The notes below the pieces were generated by a model. That model saw only the letters and a program-made list of their open reading frames with translations. It was not told the origin of the DNA and did not search any database. A stretch of DNA of 64,000 nt, from assembly GCF_000165835.1 (NCBI RefSeq), contig NC_014640.1, positions 1,178,001 through 1,242,000 on the forward strand. Direction: 5' to 3'. Position 1 is the first letter of the stretch. The number at the start of each line of letters is the position of its first letter. Below are positions 7,130 through 15,685 of this stretch, in pieces. The stretch is from Achromobacter xylosoxidans A8 (GTDB taxonomy: Bacteria; Pseudomonadota; Gammaproteobacteria; Burkholderiales; Burkholderiaceae_B). A program made the position numbers and the translations under genes.

Positions 7130-9007
7130 ATGCTCTCTCTGTTCCAGCGAAAACGGCCCGCGGTTGCTGCTGCTCCGACGCCACCATCGGTCACCGACCT
7201 CCCGAAAGGGTTGATGCGGCCCGAGTCGGCCGCATCGCTGCTGGCCACCCCGCGCCGGCAGAAGCTGCTGGAGCACATCTGGCAGCGCACGTCGCTCTCA
7301 CGTAAGCAGTTCGCCACCTTGTACCGGGCGCCACTGGAACGCTACGCCGAGCTGGTCCAGGCTTTCCCGGCTTCCGAGGCGCATCATCACGCTTACCCCG
7401 GCGGCATGCTGGACCATGGCCTGGAAATCGTCGCCTACAGTCTGAAGCTGCGGCAGTCCCATCTGCTTCCCATCGGCGCAAGCCCCGAGGACCAGGCTGC
7501 GCAGGCTGAGGCCTGGACTGCTGCAGTCGCCTATGCCGCGTTGTTGCACGACATCGGCAAGATCGCCGTCGATCTGCACGTCGAACTGGCCGATGGCTCG
7601 CTGTGGCACCCGTGGTACGGTCCGCTGCACCAGCCGTACCGCTTCCGCTACCGCGACGATCGCGAATACCACCTGCACAGCGCGGCGACGGGCTTGCTCT
7701 ACCGCCAACTGTTGGACACCCAACTCCTGGACTGGCTCAGTGGCTATCCCGACCTGTGGGGACCGCTGCTCTACGTCCTGGCCGGCCAGTACGAGCACGC
7801 CGGTGTGCTGGGCGAACTGGTCGTGCAGGCCGACCGCGCTTCCGTGGCCCAGGAACTGGGCGGCGATCCGGCGCGCGCCATGGCCGCTCCCAAGCACGCG
7901 CTGCAACGCAAGCTGCTCGACGGGCTGCGCTACCTGCTCAAGGAACAGTTGAAGCTGAACCAGCCGGAAGCCTCCGATGGCTGGCTCACCGAGGACGCGC
8001 TGTGGCTGGTGAGCAAGACGGTATCGGACAAACTGCGTGCGCACCTGCTGTCCCAAGGCGTTGACGGCATTCCTGCGAACAACACCGCGGTGTTCAACGT
8101 CCTCCAGGATCACGGCATGTTGCAGCCGACGCCCGACGGCAAGGCGATCTGGCGCGCGACCGTGACCAGTTCCACCGGCTGGTGTCACTCGTTCACGCTG
8201 TTGCGCCTCGGGCCCGCGCTGATCTGGGAGCCAAGCGAGAGGCCGGCGCTGTTCGCCGGCACAGTGGCGATCGACGCGGCGGCCACGGACAAAGGGCCCG
8301 ATGTGTCAGCCACTACTCCGCCGGCCGGAGCGCAGTCAGCCTCGGAGGGCCAAGAGGTTCCGCCATGGGAGGGAGGTAACCCCTCTCGTCCAGCGAAAGG
8401 TGAACCGCTGCCCGACGCCATGGAAGACATGCTTTCGATGGTGGGCATGGTGAATTCACCCGCAACCCGGCAGGACGCTGAAGCACCTTCGGAGCCGGTG
8501 TCTGCCGCGCGTACTGAAGCGACGACCTTGACCGCACCTCAGCGTTCGTCCCCAGCGCCCAAGCCCACGACAGCGCCATCCGGAGAGCACTTCATGGCGT
8601 GGCTGAAACAAGGCATCGCTTCCCGCCGGCTCATCATCAACGACGCGAAAGCGCTCGTGCATACCGCGAGCGGCACCGCCTACCTGGTCAGCCCCGGCGT
8701 ATTCCAGCGCTATGCGCAGGAGCGTCCGCAAGTCAGCGCGCTGGCCAAGCAGGAGAGCCAGCAAGACTGGCAGTGGATACAAAAGCGCTTCGAGAGGCTG
8801 CAGCTGCATCGCAAGCAACCGAACGGCCTGAACATCTGGACCTGTGAAGTAACCGGGCCTAGAAAATCCCGCCGTCTGCATGGATACCTTCTGGAAGATC
8901 CGAGCCTGCTTTTCTCGGAAACGCCTCCGAGCAATCCCTATCTATCCCTGTTGGGTGAGACCAGACACTGCGAACAGACTTCAGGAAAGCAAGGGGCGTC
9001 AACATGA
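7130..9007 (+). CDS. traI: MobH/TraI-type ICE relaxase
   Basis: A 625-residue relaxase that would nick and carry the transferred strand. The N-terminal TraI_2 domain holds the MobH signature HHHAYPGGMLDHGLE (about residues 85-99) and the HD-type pair LLHDIGK near residue 142. The C-terminal third carries the DUF1528-like region (HFMAWLKQGI to LLEDPSLLF), joined by a variable Pro/Ala/Ser-rich linker. The start at 7130 (MLSLFQRK) is chosen over 7043 because it matches the usual N terminus of this family. Its last codon overlaps the start of a small downstream frame. By position it marks the end of the backbone transfer module, with cargo beginning after it. Confidence 0.9.
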   Translation: MLSLFQRKRPAVAAAPTPPSVTDLPKGLMRPESAASLLATPRRQKLLEHIWQRTSLSRKQFATLYRAPLERYAELVQAFPASEAHHHAYPGGMLDHGLEIVAYSLKLRQSHLLPIGASPEDQAAQAEAWTAAVAYAALLHDIGKIAVDLHVELADGSLWHPWYGPLHQPYRFRYRDDREYHLHSAATGLLYRQLLDTQLLDWLSGYPDLWGPLLYVLAGQYEHAGVLGELVVQADRASVAQELGGDPARAMAAPKHALQRKLLDGLRYLLKEQLKLNQPEASDGWLTEDALWLVSKTVSDKLRAHLLSQGVDGIPANNTAVFNVLQDHGMLQPTPDGKAIWRATVTSSTGWCHSFTLLRLGPALIWEPSERPALFAGTVAIDAAATDKGPDVSATTPPAGAQSASEGQEVPPWEGGNPSRPAKGEPLPDAMEDMLSMVGMVNSPATRQDAEAPSEPVSAARTEATTLTAPQRSSPAPKPTTAPSGEHFMAWLKQGIASRRLIINDAKALVHTASGTAYLVSPGVFQRYAQERPQVSALAKQESQQDWQWIQKRFERLQLHRKQPNGLNIWTCEVTGPRKSRRLHGYLLEDPSLLFSETPPSNPYLSLLGETRHCEQTSGKQGAST

Positions 9008-9228
9008 CCTCCTCAATTTCGCCGGGGCAGTCTATTGCCGCCAAAGCGCACCTTTATTCAGACAGAGCCAAAGGCCCGATGAGCGCAGCGATGATGGAAC
9101 AAGGCAGCGCCTCTCCCGTCTCTGGGCTGCACTACGCCGGCAAGAAGCATAAGGTCATCGCTCCCGACCGGGAGATTGTCTTCGAGTTCTCGCAGGACTG
9201 TCTGGACTCGGGCCGATTCGCTCCTTGA
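9004..9228 (+). CDS. Small ORF coupled to the relaxase stop, unknown
   Basis: A 74-residue frame whose ATG overlaps the relaxase stop (ATGA). It has no signal peptide or membrane segment, is Met/Ser/Ala-rich in the first half and ends DCLDSGRFAP. I do not recognise a family. The overlap and its position at the backbone-cargo junction allow either a real small gene or a chance frame left by cargo insertion. No strong ribosome binding site is visible, so expression would depend on translational coupling. Confidence 0.3.
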   Translation: MTSSISPGQSIAAKAHLYSDRAKGPMSAAMMEQGSASPVSGLHYAGKKHKVIAPDREIVFEFSQDCLDSGRFAP

Positions 9229-9261
9229 CACCACAAATACAGCTAACAGGAAAGAGCATTC

Positions 9262-9519
9262 ATGAAGTCGATCAACGTTGAAGTCGGAGGGCTTGTATCG
9301 AGCCTGAGCGGTGAGGGAGTGCGCCGCAAGCTGCTGTATCTTCACGGCGTCCATAATGCGGATGCCAACTATGTTGCGGGAAGCGCAACGATTCATCTCG
9401 ACGAGCGATGCCTCAGGGTCAAGGATCTGCGCCATTGCATCTCCGAATGCGGCTATCCGGCACCGAAGCTCACCCGGACTACTGCCGCAGATGGGGCAGT
9501 GCCAAGTCAAATCTTGTGA
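9262..9519 (+). CDS. Degenerate heavy-metal-associated (HMA-like) domain, probable truncated ATPase N terminus
   Basis: An 85-residue protein with the beta-alpha-beta pattern of an HMA domain: INVEVGGLVSSLS, a helix with VRRKLLYLHGV, NADANYVAGSATIHL, a second helix, and ECGYPAP. The CxxC copper site is absent; GLVSSLS stands where GMxCxxC would be. Similar Cys-less domains begin some heavy-metal P-type ATPases, so this is probably the remnant N terminus of such a pump, cut shortly after the domain (the last 16 residues look unrelated). AGGAAAG precedes the ATG at a good distance, so it could be translated. Its 3' end overlaps the converging copS gene by 41 bp. Confidence 0.5.
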   Translation: MKSINVEVGGLVSSLSGEGVRRKLLYLHGVHNADANYVAGSATIHLDERCLRVKDLRHCISECGYPAPKLTRTTAADGAVPSQIL

Positions 9520-10906
9520 CAAGCTCGCTGGAGGTCACGGCAACAGAACCACCATGCGCCTCCGCAATCGATTTCACGATGGCAAGGCCAAGACCGGCGC
9601 CCGCCGTATTTCGTTGCCGTGCCGGATCAACTCGGTAGAATCGATTGAAGAGCTTTGGTAGATCGGGCTCAGGAATTTTCTCACCGGGATTGACCACACT
9701 GATCGTTGTCCACTGCTCATCCTGCGAGAGCAAGACCGTGATGCTCTTCCCGCGAGGAGTGTGTCGAATTGCGTTCGAGAGAAGATTGTTCAGCGCCCGG
9801 GTGAGCATTTCCCGATCCGCCGCTATGCTGCCGATCGCCCCTTTAACGCCAAGCGTAATGCCGCTATCTTCTGCCAGCGCCTCGAAATAGTCGAACAGAC
9901 TCCGCACCAATTCGGACAGATCAATTGTAGACAAGCGCAAGTTGCGGGGATCATTTTCCGTTTGGGCAAGAAACAGCATGTCTCCAATCATGCGTCCCAT
10001 CCGATCAAACTCTTCCAAATTTGAATAGAGGATTTCTCTGTATTCCTCGTTGCTGCGCGGCTGGCCAAGCGCTACGTGAGTCTGCGTGACCAGGTTGGTG
10101 ACGGGCGTGCGCAACTCGTGCGCTATGTCTGCGGAAAAGTGTGATAGCCGGGTGAAGCCTTCCTCGATTCTCGCCAACATATCGTTGAAGGCAAATACCA
10201 GTTCCGCCAGTTCGATCGGCACATCCCGAGGATCCAACCTCACATCCAGCTTTGAAGAGCGAATCGCCCGAATCTCTTCATTGACCTTGCGAATCGGCAG
10301 ATGGCCCCACTGCACCGCCAGCCAAGCCACACCGAGCGCCAGACACATGACCAAGCCGGTTGCCCACCAAAGCATGCGCTTGAACTCCGCCAGGAAGTCG
10401 AGATGAAAGCCGATGTCCATGGCGGCGACGATGCGGTAGCCGGACGCCGCTGAATCGTCAGCAGGCAGTTGTACCACCACACCTCGATATGACCTCTGAT
10501 CCTCGTGCCACACGATCAAATCGTCAGCGGTGATGCGGTTCACCAACTTTTTGTTACTGTCAAGTTTCGACAGGTCAGGACCGGGCGTGGCATAGATGCT
10601 ATTGCCAGACCCATCGTAGACGCCGTACGTCATCCCATGATGTCCTGCGACTGCGTTGGCCAAGTGTTGCTTCAGTTCGTCGCTTGCGATGTCACTTGCA
10701 AGCTGGTGCAAGGGCTGAGCCAAAGCGGCTGTCACTGCCTCCAGTTCGTGGGCATCCTGTTGAGCAAAGTGGTGCTCCAACGACCGGAGAATGACCCAGT
10801 TGAACACAAGAAACACCAAGGTCGTGGCGATACCAACCAGGGCCGTGACCCTCAATGCAAGCGACGCTGGACGGCTTTGCCGCGGCTTATGGCGCAGGGG
10901 CATCAT
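9479..10906 (-). CDS. copS: Copper-responsive sensor histidine kinase
   Basis: About 475 residues. A basic N terminus leads into membrane segment 1 ([21 protein letters not shown]), a periplasmic sensor of about 130 residues, membrane segment 2 ([21 protein letters not shown]), HAMP, the phospho-acceptor box [17 protein letters not shown], and N/G boxes ([30 protein letters not shown]). This is the heavy-metal sensor (CusS/CopS/IrlS) architecture. The start is placed near 10906 (M-M-P-L-R), overlapping the copR stop; an ATG at 10915 is possible. Lower GC than the adjoining structural genes. Output is predicted through CopR to copA and perhaps copK. Confidence 0.9.
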   Translation of the reverse strand: MMPLRHKPRQSRPASLALRVTALVGIATTLVFLVFNWVILRSLEHHFAQQDAHELEAVTAALAQPLHQLASDIASDELKQHLANAVAGHHGMTYGVYDGSGNSIYATPGPDLSKLDSNKKLVNRITADDLIVWHEDQRSYRGVVVQLPADDSAASGYRIVAAMDIGFHLDFLAEFKRMLWWATGLVMCLALGVAWLAVQWGHLPIRKVNEEIRAIRSSKLDVRLDPRDVPIELAELVFAFNDMLARIEEGFTRLSHFSADIAHELRTPVTNLVTQTHVALGQPRSNEEYREILYSNLEEFDRMGRMIGDMLFLAQTENDPRNLRLSTIDLSELVRSLFDYFEALAEDSGITLGVKGAIGSIAADREMLTRALNNLLSNAIRHTPRGKSITVLLSQDEQWTTISVVNPGEKIPEPDLPKLFNRFYRVDPARQRNTAGAGLGLAIVKSIAEAHGGSVAVTSSELVTRFDLALPHLRQ

Positions 10907-11579
10907 CGGGCGCATCGAGCGTGTATCCCATTCCACGCACGGTGTGGATGAGCTTCGGATTGAACGCATCGTCTATCTTCGCGCGTAGGCGGCGGATGGC
11001 TACATCGATGACGTTGCTGTCGCTGTCGAAATTCATGTCCCATACCTGCGACGCGATCAGAGAACGTGGAAGGACTTCCCCCTGGCGACGGGCCAGGAGC
11101 TCAAGCAACGCGAACTCCTTGCTGGTGAGATTGATGCGTTGGCCAGCGCGCGTTGCACGTCGGCGCGCCAAGTCCAGTACCAAATCGGCAACCTGGATGC
11201 GATCAGGCTGGCTCGGAGCGCTTCCGCGTCGCAGCAGCGTCCGCACCCGCGCCAGCAACTCAGAGAAGGCGAATGGCTTGACGAGGTAGTCGTCCGCTCC
11301 CAGTTCCAATCCCTTGACACGGTCGTCCACACCGCCACGCGCCGTCAGAAAGAGTACAGGGACCTGTTTACCGGCATCTCGAAGGGCACGCACGATGCGC
11401 CAGCCATCGACATCCGGCAGCATGACATCCAAGACCACCAGATCGTATGTCTCGCCCATGGCCAGGTGGTGTCCGTCCAATCCGTTGCGCGCCAGATCCA
11501 CTACGAATCCCGCCTCCATGAGACCTTGGCGGACGTAATCCGCCGTCTTGTTCTCGTCTTCAACGACCAGCAGTTTCAT
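10887..11579 (-). CDS. copR: OmpR-family copper response regulator
   Basis: A 230-residue regulator. The receiver begins [12 protein letters not shown], with the phospho-acceptor Asp in [14 protein letters not shown] and the conserved Lys in DDYLVKPF. The winged-helix DNA-binding domain reads [19 protein letters not shown] and ends [16 protein letters not shown] and [12 protein letters not shown] at 11579 is preferred over 11591 because the family starts MKLL and a GGGA lies upstream. Its stop overlaps copS, giving a copRS operon that diverges from copA. A perfect palindrome in the intergenic region is the likely binding site. Confidence 0.93.
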   Translation of the reverse strand: MKLLVVEDENKTADYVRQGLMEAGFVVDLARNGLDGHHLAMGETYDLVVLDVMLPDVDGWRIVRALRDAGKQVPVLFLTARGGVDDRVKGLELGADDYLVKPFAFSELLARVRTLLRRGSAPSQPDRIQVADLVLDLARRRATRAGQRINLTSKEFALLELLARRQGEVLPRSLIASQVWDMNFDSDSNVIDVAIRRLRAKIDDAFNPKLIHTVRGMGYTLDAPDDAPAP

Positions 11580-11693
11580 CGCATGTCCCATGAAATCGCT
11601 GCGGCGCAGAAAAATAGCCGCTCACGATGTACGCATTCATCCACTTCAATCAGCAATTTACTGGTTGCCAGCTTCCACGAACATGACACGAAC

Positions 11694-11709
11694 ATTACAT
11701 GAATGTAAT
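11694..11709. promoter_or_regulatory. Candidate cop box (CopR operator)
   Basis: ATTACAT-GA-ATGTAAT is a perfect 7+2+7 palindrome midway between the divergent copR and copA starts. Boxes recognised by CopR, CusR and PcoR proteins are AT-rich symmetric or direct repeats containing similar GTAAT/ATTAC half-sites. The same half-site sequence GAATGTAAT recurs upstream of copK. Assignment to CopR is inference. Confidence 0.7.
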
Positions 11710-11832
11710 TCAAGGGTCATTCGGTGGAAAGTGCCCAACCCATAGCATGACCTGCATTGCGTCGAACTGTGCCGCTCAGGATGGGGTGGCGTTTAGAACG
11801 ACTTCCGAGTCATCTATGGAGGATTTCAGGCC

Positions 11833-13737
11833 ATGCCGCCTCGTTCACCCTTTTTTATCGTGCCCCCACAGGGCCTTTCTCGTCGGCGTTTCGTCCAAGG
11901 GTTAGCCGCCGGCGGCGTTCTCGCTGGGCTGTCCACGCCGGCGTTCAAGGCATTTGCCCAGCAAGGCTCCGCGACGCGCGGTGCCGCCCCTGTGCTAAAA
12001 GGCACCGAGTTCGACTTGGTGATCGCCGAATCGCCCGTGAACTTCACGGGCAAGCCAGGCGTGGCTACGACCATCAACGGCTCGCTGCCGGCACCGACAT
12101 TGCGTTGGCGCGAGGGTGACACCGTCACAATCCGTGTGACCAACAAGCTGCGTGAAGCCACATCCATCCACTGGCACGGGATCATCCTGCCGTATCAGAT
12201 GGATGGCGTGCCGGGCATTAGCTTCAAAGGCATCGCTCCCGGCGAGACCTTCACGTACCGCTTCAAGGTTCAGCAAAGCGGCTCCTACTGGTACCACTCG
12301 CACTCCGGCTTCCAGGAACTCACGGGCATGTACGGGGCGATCATCATCGACCCCGCTGGCGCCGAGACCATCCGCGCCGACCGTGACCACGTGCTGCTGT
12401 TCTCGGATTGGACCGACGAAGACCCGATGCGGGTGTTCACCAAGCTCAAGTCCCAAAGCGACTACTACAACTACAACCAACCTACCGTCTTCGACTTCTT
12501 CCGGGACGCCTCGCGCGACGGCATGGCCGCTGCGATCGACAAGCGCAAGATGTGGAACGAGATGCGGATGAATCCGACGGATCTCGCCGATCTGTCCGCC
12601 GCCACGCTGACCTATCTGGCCAACGGCGTCACCCCCGCCGGCAATTGGACGGCGTTGTTCCGACCGGGGGAGCGCGTGCGGCTGCGCATGGTCAACGGTG
12701 CGGGCAACACCTTCTACGACGTACGCATTCCCGGACTGAAACTCACGGTGGTGCACGTCGATGGTGTTGACGTGGAGCCGGTGACGGTCGATGAGTTCCG
12801 ATTCGGTCCGGGCGAAACCGTCGATGTGATCGTCCAGCCACGGGATGACGCTTACACGATCTTCGCCCAGGCGATGGACCGGACAGGCTACGCGCGTGCC
12901 ACGCTGGCCGTGCGTGAAGGTCTTCAAGCTCCCGTGCCTGCCCTCGATCCGGTCGAATGGCTGACCATGAACGACATGATGGGCGGCATGATGGGGGGCA
13001 TGGACCATGGCGGGTCCGGCCAGGCCATGGAGATGACCGGGATGACGGGCATGACGGGCATGACGGGCATGACCGGGATGACCGGGATGACCGGGATGGG
13101 CTCGGGTTCGATGTCCGGGATGGATCATGGGGCGATGGCTGGCATGAACCACGGTGGCATGGCGATGGATCACAGCCAACACGCCGCGGCTGCGGGGGGA
13201 CTGGCCGTGCCCAGCACTACTGCCCGCCACGCTCGCACCGAGTATGGTGCCAGCACGGACATGCGCGTTGACATGGCGCGCACCAACCTCGATGACCCCG
13301 GCATTGGACTGCGCAACAACGGTCGGCGCGTGTTGACCCTCGCGGATCTGCATACCCCGTCGGGGCCGCTGGACAAGAGAGGCCCTGGCCGGGAGGTCGA
13401 ATTGCACCTCACGGGCAACATGGAACGCTACGCATGGTCCCTGGACGGGCTGGAGTTCGGAAAGTCCACGCCGGTGCACTTCAAACACGGCGAGCGGCTG
13501 CGGGTCATTCTGCACAACGACACCATGATGACCCATCCCATGCACCTGCACGGCATGTGGAGCGAGCTGGAAAGCCCCGACGGTCGCTTCCTTGCGCGCC
13601 GCCACACCCTGCCGGTGCAGCCGGCACAACGCATCAGCTTCCTGGTGACAGCCGACGCGCTCGGCCGCTGGGCGTGGCACTGCCACCTGATGTTCCACAT
13701 GGATGCCGGCATGTTCCGCGAAGTCGTGGTGTCTTGA
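11833..13737 (+). CDS. copA: Periplasmic multicopper oxidase CopA
   Basis: A 634-residue multicopper oxidase of the CopA/PcoA family, which oxidises Cu(I) in the periplasm. It starts with a twin-arginine signal (SRRRFVQGLAAGG, cleavage near FAQ). N-terminal copper ligands are SIHWHGI and SYWYHSHSG; C-terminal ligands are HPMHLHGMW and WAWHCHLMFHMDAGMF, so all type 1-3 sites are intact. Between the domains lies a Met/His-rich region with seven consecutive Met-Thr-Gly units followed by SGMDHG and NHGGMAMDHS motifs that would bind extra copper. First gene of the cop operon, opposite copRS; copB follows after 25 bp. Confidence 0.96.
   Translation: MPPRSPFFIVPPQGLSRRRFVQGLAAGGVLAGLSTPAFKAFAQQGSATRGAAPVLKGTEFDLVIAESPVNFTGKPGVATTINGSLPAPTLRWREGDTVTIRVTNKLREATSIHWHGIILPYQMDGVPGISFKGIAPGETFTYRFKVQQSGSYWYHSHSGFQELTGMYGAIIIDPAGAETIRADRDHVLLFSDWTDEDPMRVFTKLKSQSDYYNYNQPTVFDFFRDASRDGMAAAIDKRKMWNEMRMNPTDLADLSAATLTYLANGVTPAGNWTALFRPGERVRLRMVNGAGNTFYDVRIPGLKLTVVHVDGVDVEPVTVDEFRFGPGETVDVIVQPRDDAYTIFAQAMDRTGYARATLAVREGLQAPVPALDPVEWLTMNDMMGGMMGGMDHGGSGQAMEMTGMTGMTGMTGMTGMTGMTGMGSGSMSGMDHGAMAGMNHGGMAMDHSQHAAAAGGLAVPSTTARHARTEYGASTDMRVDMARTNLDDPGIGLRNNGRRVLTLADLHTPSGPLDKRGPGREVELHLTGNMERYAWSLDGLEFGKSTPVHFKHGERLRVILHNDTMMTHPMHLHGMWSELESPDGRFLARRHTLPVQPAQRISFLVTADALGRWAWHCHLMFHMDAGMFREVVVS
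13033..13095 (+). repeat. Seven-copy 9-bp tandem repeat in copA
   Basis: Seven in-frame copies of ATGACSGGS (S is C or G), encoding Met-Thr-Gly repeats within the Met-rich linker of CopA. Copies 2-4 read ATGACGGGC and copies 1 and 5-7 read ATGACCGGG. A perfect 9-bp unit can slip in replication without breaking the frame, changing only the number of Met residues. Confidence 0.9.
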
Positions 13738-13762
13738 ACCCAGCGCACAAGGAAGACCAAGA

Positions 13763-14743
13763 ATGTCCAAAGCACTCCCCACTCGCGCACTGGCCACGAC
13801 GCTACTGGCCCTGGTAAGCGTCGCCGCACAGGCACAAGCACAGAACGACCATGCTGCGCACGGCCAGGCCGACTCTCAAACGGCCGCGCCATCCACTCAG
13901 ACCGTGGCTCCTGCCGCCGACCCGCACGCGGGTCACGCGGCGTCGGCGAGCGGCTCGACCGCGGCCCCGGCCATGGATCACGGCAACATGCAGATGCAGG
14001 GCGGGTCGGCGCCTCCTGACGCCCGCGATCCGCATGGCTACTCCAATGGCCTGACATTGGGATCGGGCGACTACGCCGTACCCGGTGTGCCGCGGCTGAT
14101 GCTGGCCGACGAACACAGGTTCTTCTCGTTGCGCGGCGAAACCCTGGAACGCCGCTTCACGCGCAAAGGGGACGATTCCACGGCCTACGACCTCCAGGCG
14201 TGGTATGGGACGACCTACAACAAGGCCGTCGTGAAGGCCGAAGGCGATATCGCCAAAGGAAAGCTCGAAGAATCGCGTACCGAGCTTCTCTGGGGGCACG
14301 CCGTCGCACCGTACTGGGACACCCAGCTCGGCATTCGGGTGGATAACGGCGAAGGCCCGAGCCGTCAATGGTTGGCTTTCGGCATCCAGGGCCTCGCCCC
14401 CTACTGGTTCGAGCTGGAGGCGACGGGCTACGTGGGAAGTGGCGGACGTACGGCGCTGCGTGTCGAAGGCAGCTACGAGCTGCTGCTGACCCAGCGACTG
14501 ATTCTGGAGCCTCGCGCCGAGTTGCAGTTCTATGGCAAGGACGACCCGGAACGCGGTATCGGCAAGGGCTTGGCCGAAGCGTCTGCTGGCTTGCGCCTGC
14601 GCTATGAATTCAGTCGCCAGTTCGCCCCCTATATCGGCGTGGAACGGGCGGGCAGCTTCGGACGCACCGCGGACTATGTGCGTGCCGAAGGCGGCCGCGC
14701 GCAGCAGACGCGCTGGGTGGCTGGCGTGCGATTCTGGTTCTAG
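13763..14743 (+). CDS. copB: Outer-membrane copper resistance protein CopB
   Basis: A 326-residue protein of the CopB/PcoB family. Signal peptide (ALATTLLALVSVAAQAQA), then a His/Met-rich N-terminal segment with NDHAAHGQ, DPHAGHA and MDHGNMQMQG. The beta-barrel domain has the alternating pattern of CopB: WYGTTYNKAVVKAEG, SRTELLWGHAV and a terminal aromatic strand WVAGVRFWF. ATG at 13763 with AGGAAGA upstream is preferred over 13703, which would overlap copA. It works with CopA at the outer membrane to sequester or export copper. Confidence 0.95.
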   Translation: MSKALPTRALATTLLALVSVAAQAQAQNDHAAHGQADSQTAAPSTQTVAPAADPHAGHAASASGSTAAPAMDHGNMQMQGGSAPPDARDPHGYSNGLTLGSGDYAVPGVPRLMLADEHRFFSLRGETLERRFTRKGDDSTAYDLQAWYGTTYNKAVVKAEGDIAKGKLEESRTELLWGHAVAPYWDTQLGIRVDNGEGPSRQWLAFGIQGLAPYWFELEATGYVGSGGRTALRVEGSYELLLTQRLILEPRAELQFYGKDDPERGIGKGLAEASAGLRLRYEFSRQFAPYIGVERAGSFGRTADYVRAEGGRAQQTRWVAGVRFWF

Positions 14744-14780
14744 AACCTAGCGGGTTTGATCATCTGATGAGAGGCAATCT

Positions 14781-15266
14781 ATGAACATGCACTACGACAG
14801 AAGCCAGGGCAAAGTGCCGAGACGCCAGGCATTGATCGCTGGCTTGTTGGTGATGGCACTCGCAGGACCGAGCCTGGCGCAGAGCCGACCGATTGCCAAG
14901 GTCTGGAAGGACCCGAGCTGCGGATGCTGCAAGGACTGGGTCTCACACCTGCAAGGCGCAGGCTTCGATGTGCAGGTTCTCGACACCGGGAACACGGCAG
15001 CGCGCACGCGGCTGGGCATCCCGCAGAAGTACGGTTCGTGCCACACGGCGCAGATCGGCAGCTATGCCATCGAGGGTCATGTGCCTGCCTCGGACATTCA
15101 ACGCTTGCTGCGCGAAGCCCCGCAGGCCATCGGCCTTGCGGCGCCCGGCATGCCGGTCGGTTCGCCCGGCATGGATGGTCCGGCCTATGGTGGACGCAAG
15201 GACGCCTACGACGTGCTGCTGATCGGGAAAAACGGTAGCAGCACGGTCTATCAGTCGCATCGCTGA
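14781..15266 (+). CDS. copG: DUF411 metal-binding protein (CopG-type)
   Basis: A 161-residue exported protein. A signal sequence (ALIAGLLVMALAGPSLAQ) precedes a DUF411 domain with the metal motif KDPSCGCCKDW near residue 52 and a later Cys-His pair (YGSCHTAQIG), the ligand set of periplasmic CopG proteins that bind copper clusters. Downstream sequence HVPASDIQRLL and the Met-rich APGMPVGSPGMDGP are typical. It lies between copB and the DUF2933 gene, spaced 37 and 33 bp, as in many beta- and gammaproteobacterial cop operons. Confidence 0.9.
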   Translation: MNMHYDRSQGKVPRRQALIAGLLVMALAGPSLAQSRPIAKVWKDPSCGCCKDWVSHLQGAGFDVQVLDTGNTAARTRLGIPQKYGSCHTAQIGSYAIEGHVPASDIQRLLREAPQAIGLAAPGMPVGSPGMDGPAYGGRKDAYDVLLIGKNGSSTVYQSHR

Positions 15267-15299
15267 CCATCCATCAACCCTTCTCCGTGGAGATATGCC

Positions 15300-15572
15300 A
15301 TGCAGCATCAGCACACACATACCCCCAGCGATCGTCCCCGGTTCTGGCGATCGCGCTACGGCGTGGCGTTCCTCATCATCGCCGCTGTCGCCGCGTATTT
15401 CCTGCTCAAGGAGCACACGGCACATGTTGCCGGCTATCTCCCCTTCCTGCTGCTGGCGGCTTGTCCGCTGATGCACCTGTTCATGCACCGTGGTCACGGC
15501 CACGGCGGACACGATCATGCCGCGCGTCAGGGTGAGGAAGGTGCCGCAGCCTCCAAGGAGCAGAAGCAATGA
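15300..15572 (+). CDS. DUF2933 small membrane protein
   Basis: A 90-residue protein with two hydrophobic segments (YGVAFLIIAAVAAYFLL and YLPFLLLAACPLMHLFM) and a His/Gly-rich tail (HRGHGHGGHDHA) suited to metal binding. Both segments and the CPLMHLFMH junction are hallmarks of DUF2933, a family found almost only in copper clusters. Its role is unknown; a metal-buffering or pump-accessory function in the inner membrane is inferred from context. A 113-bp gap separates it from the ATPase gene. Confidence 0.85.
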   Translation: MQHQHTHTPSDRPRFWRSRYGVAFLIIAAVAAYFLLKEHTAHVAGYLPFLLLAACPLMHLFMHRGHGHGGHDHAARQGEEGAAASKEQKQ

Positions 15573-15685
15573 GTCGAGGCACTCGCACCGTGCGAGCACG
15601 CGACGCCGCGCTTGTCTCCTTGCGCGCGTGCGGCCTGCTGCGATCACCAGACACCAACGGTTAACGGCGGAGGGCACTTGTCACT

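Noticed and set aside
11995..13797. 600-codon frame antisense to copA
   Set aside because: The His-rich repeats in it are the complement of the Met-Thr-Gly repeat of CopA.
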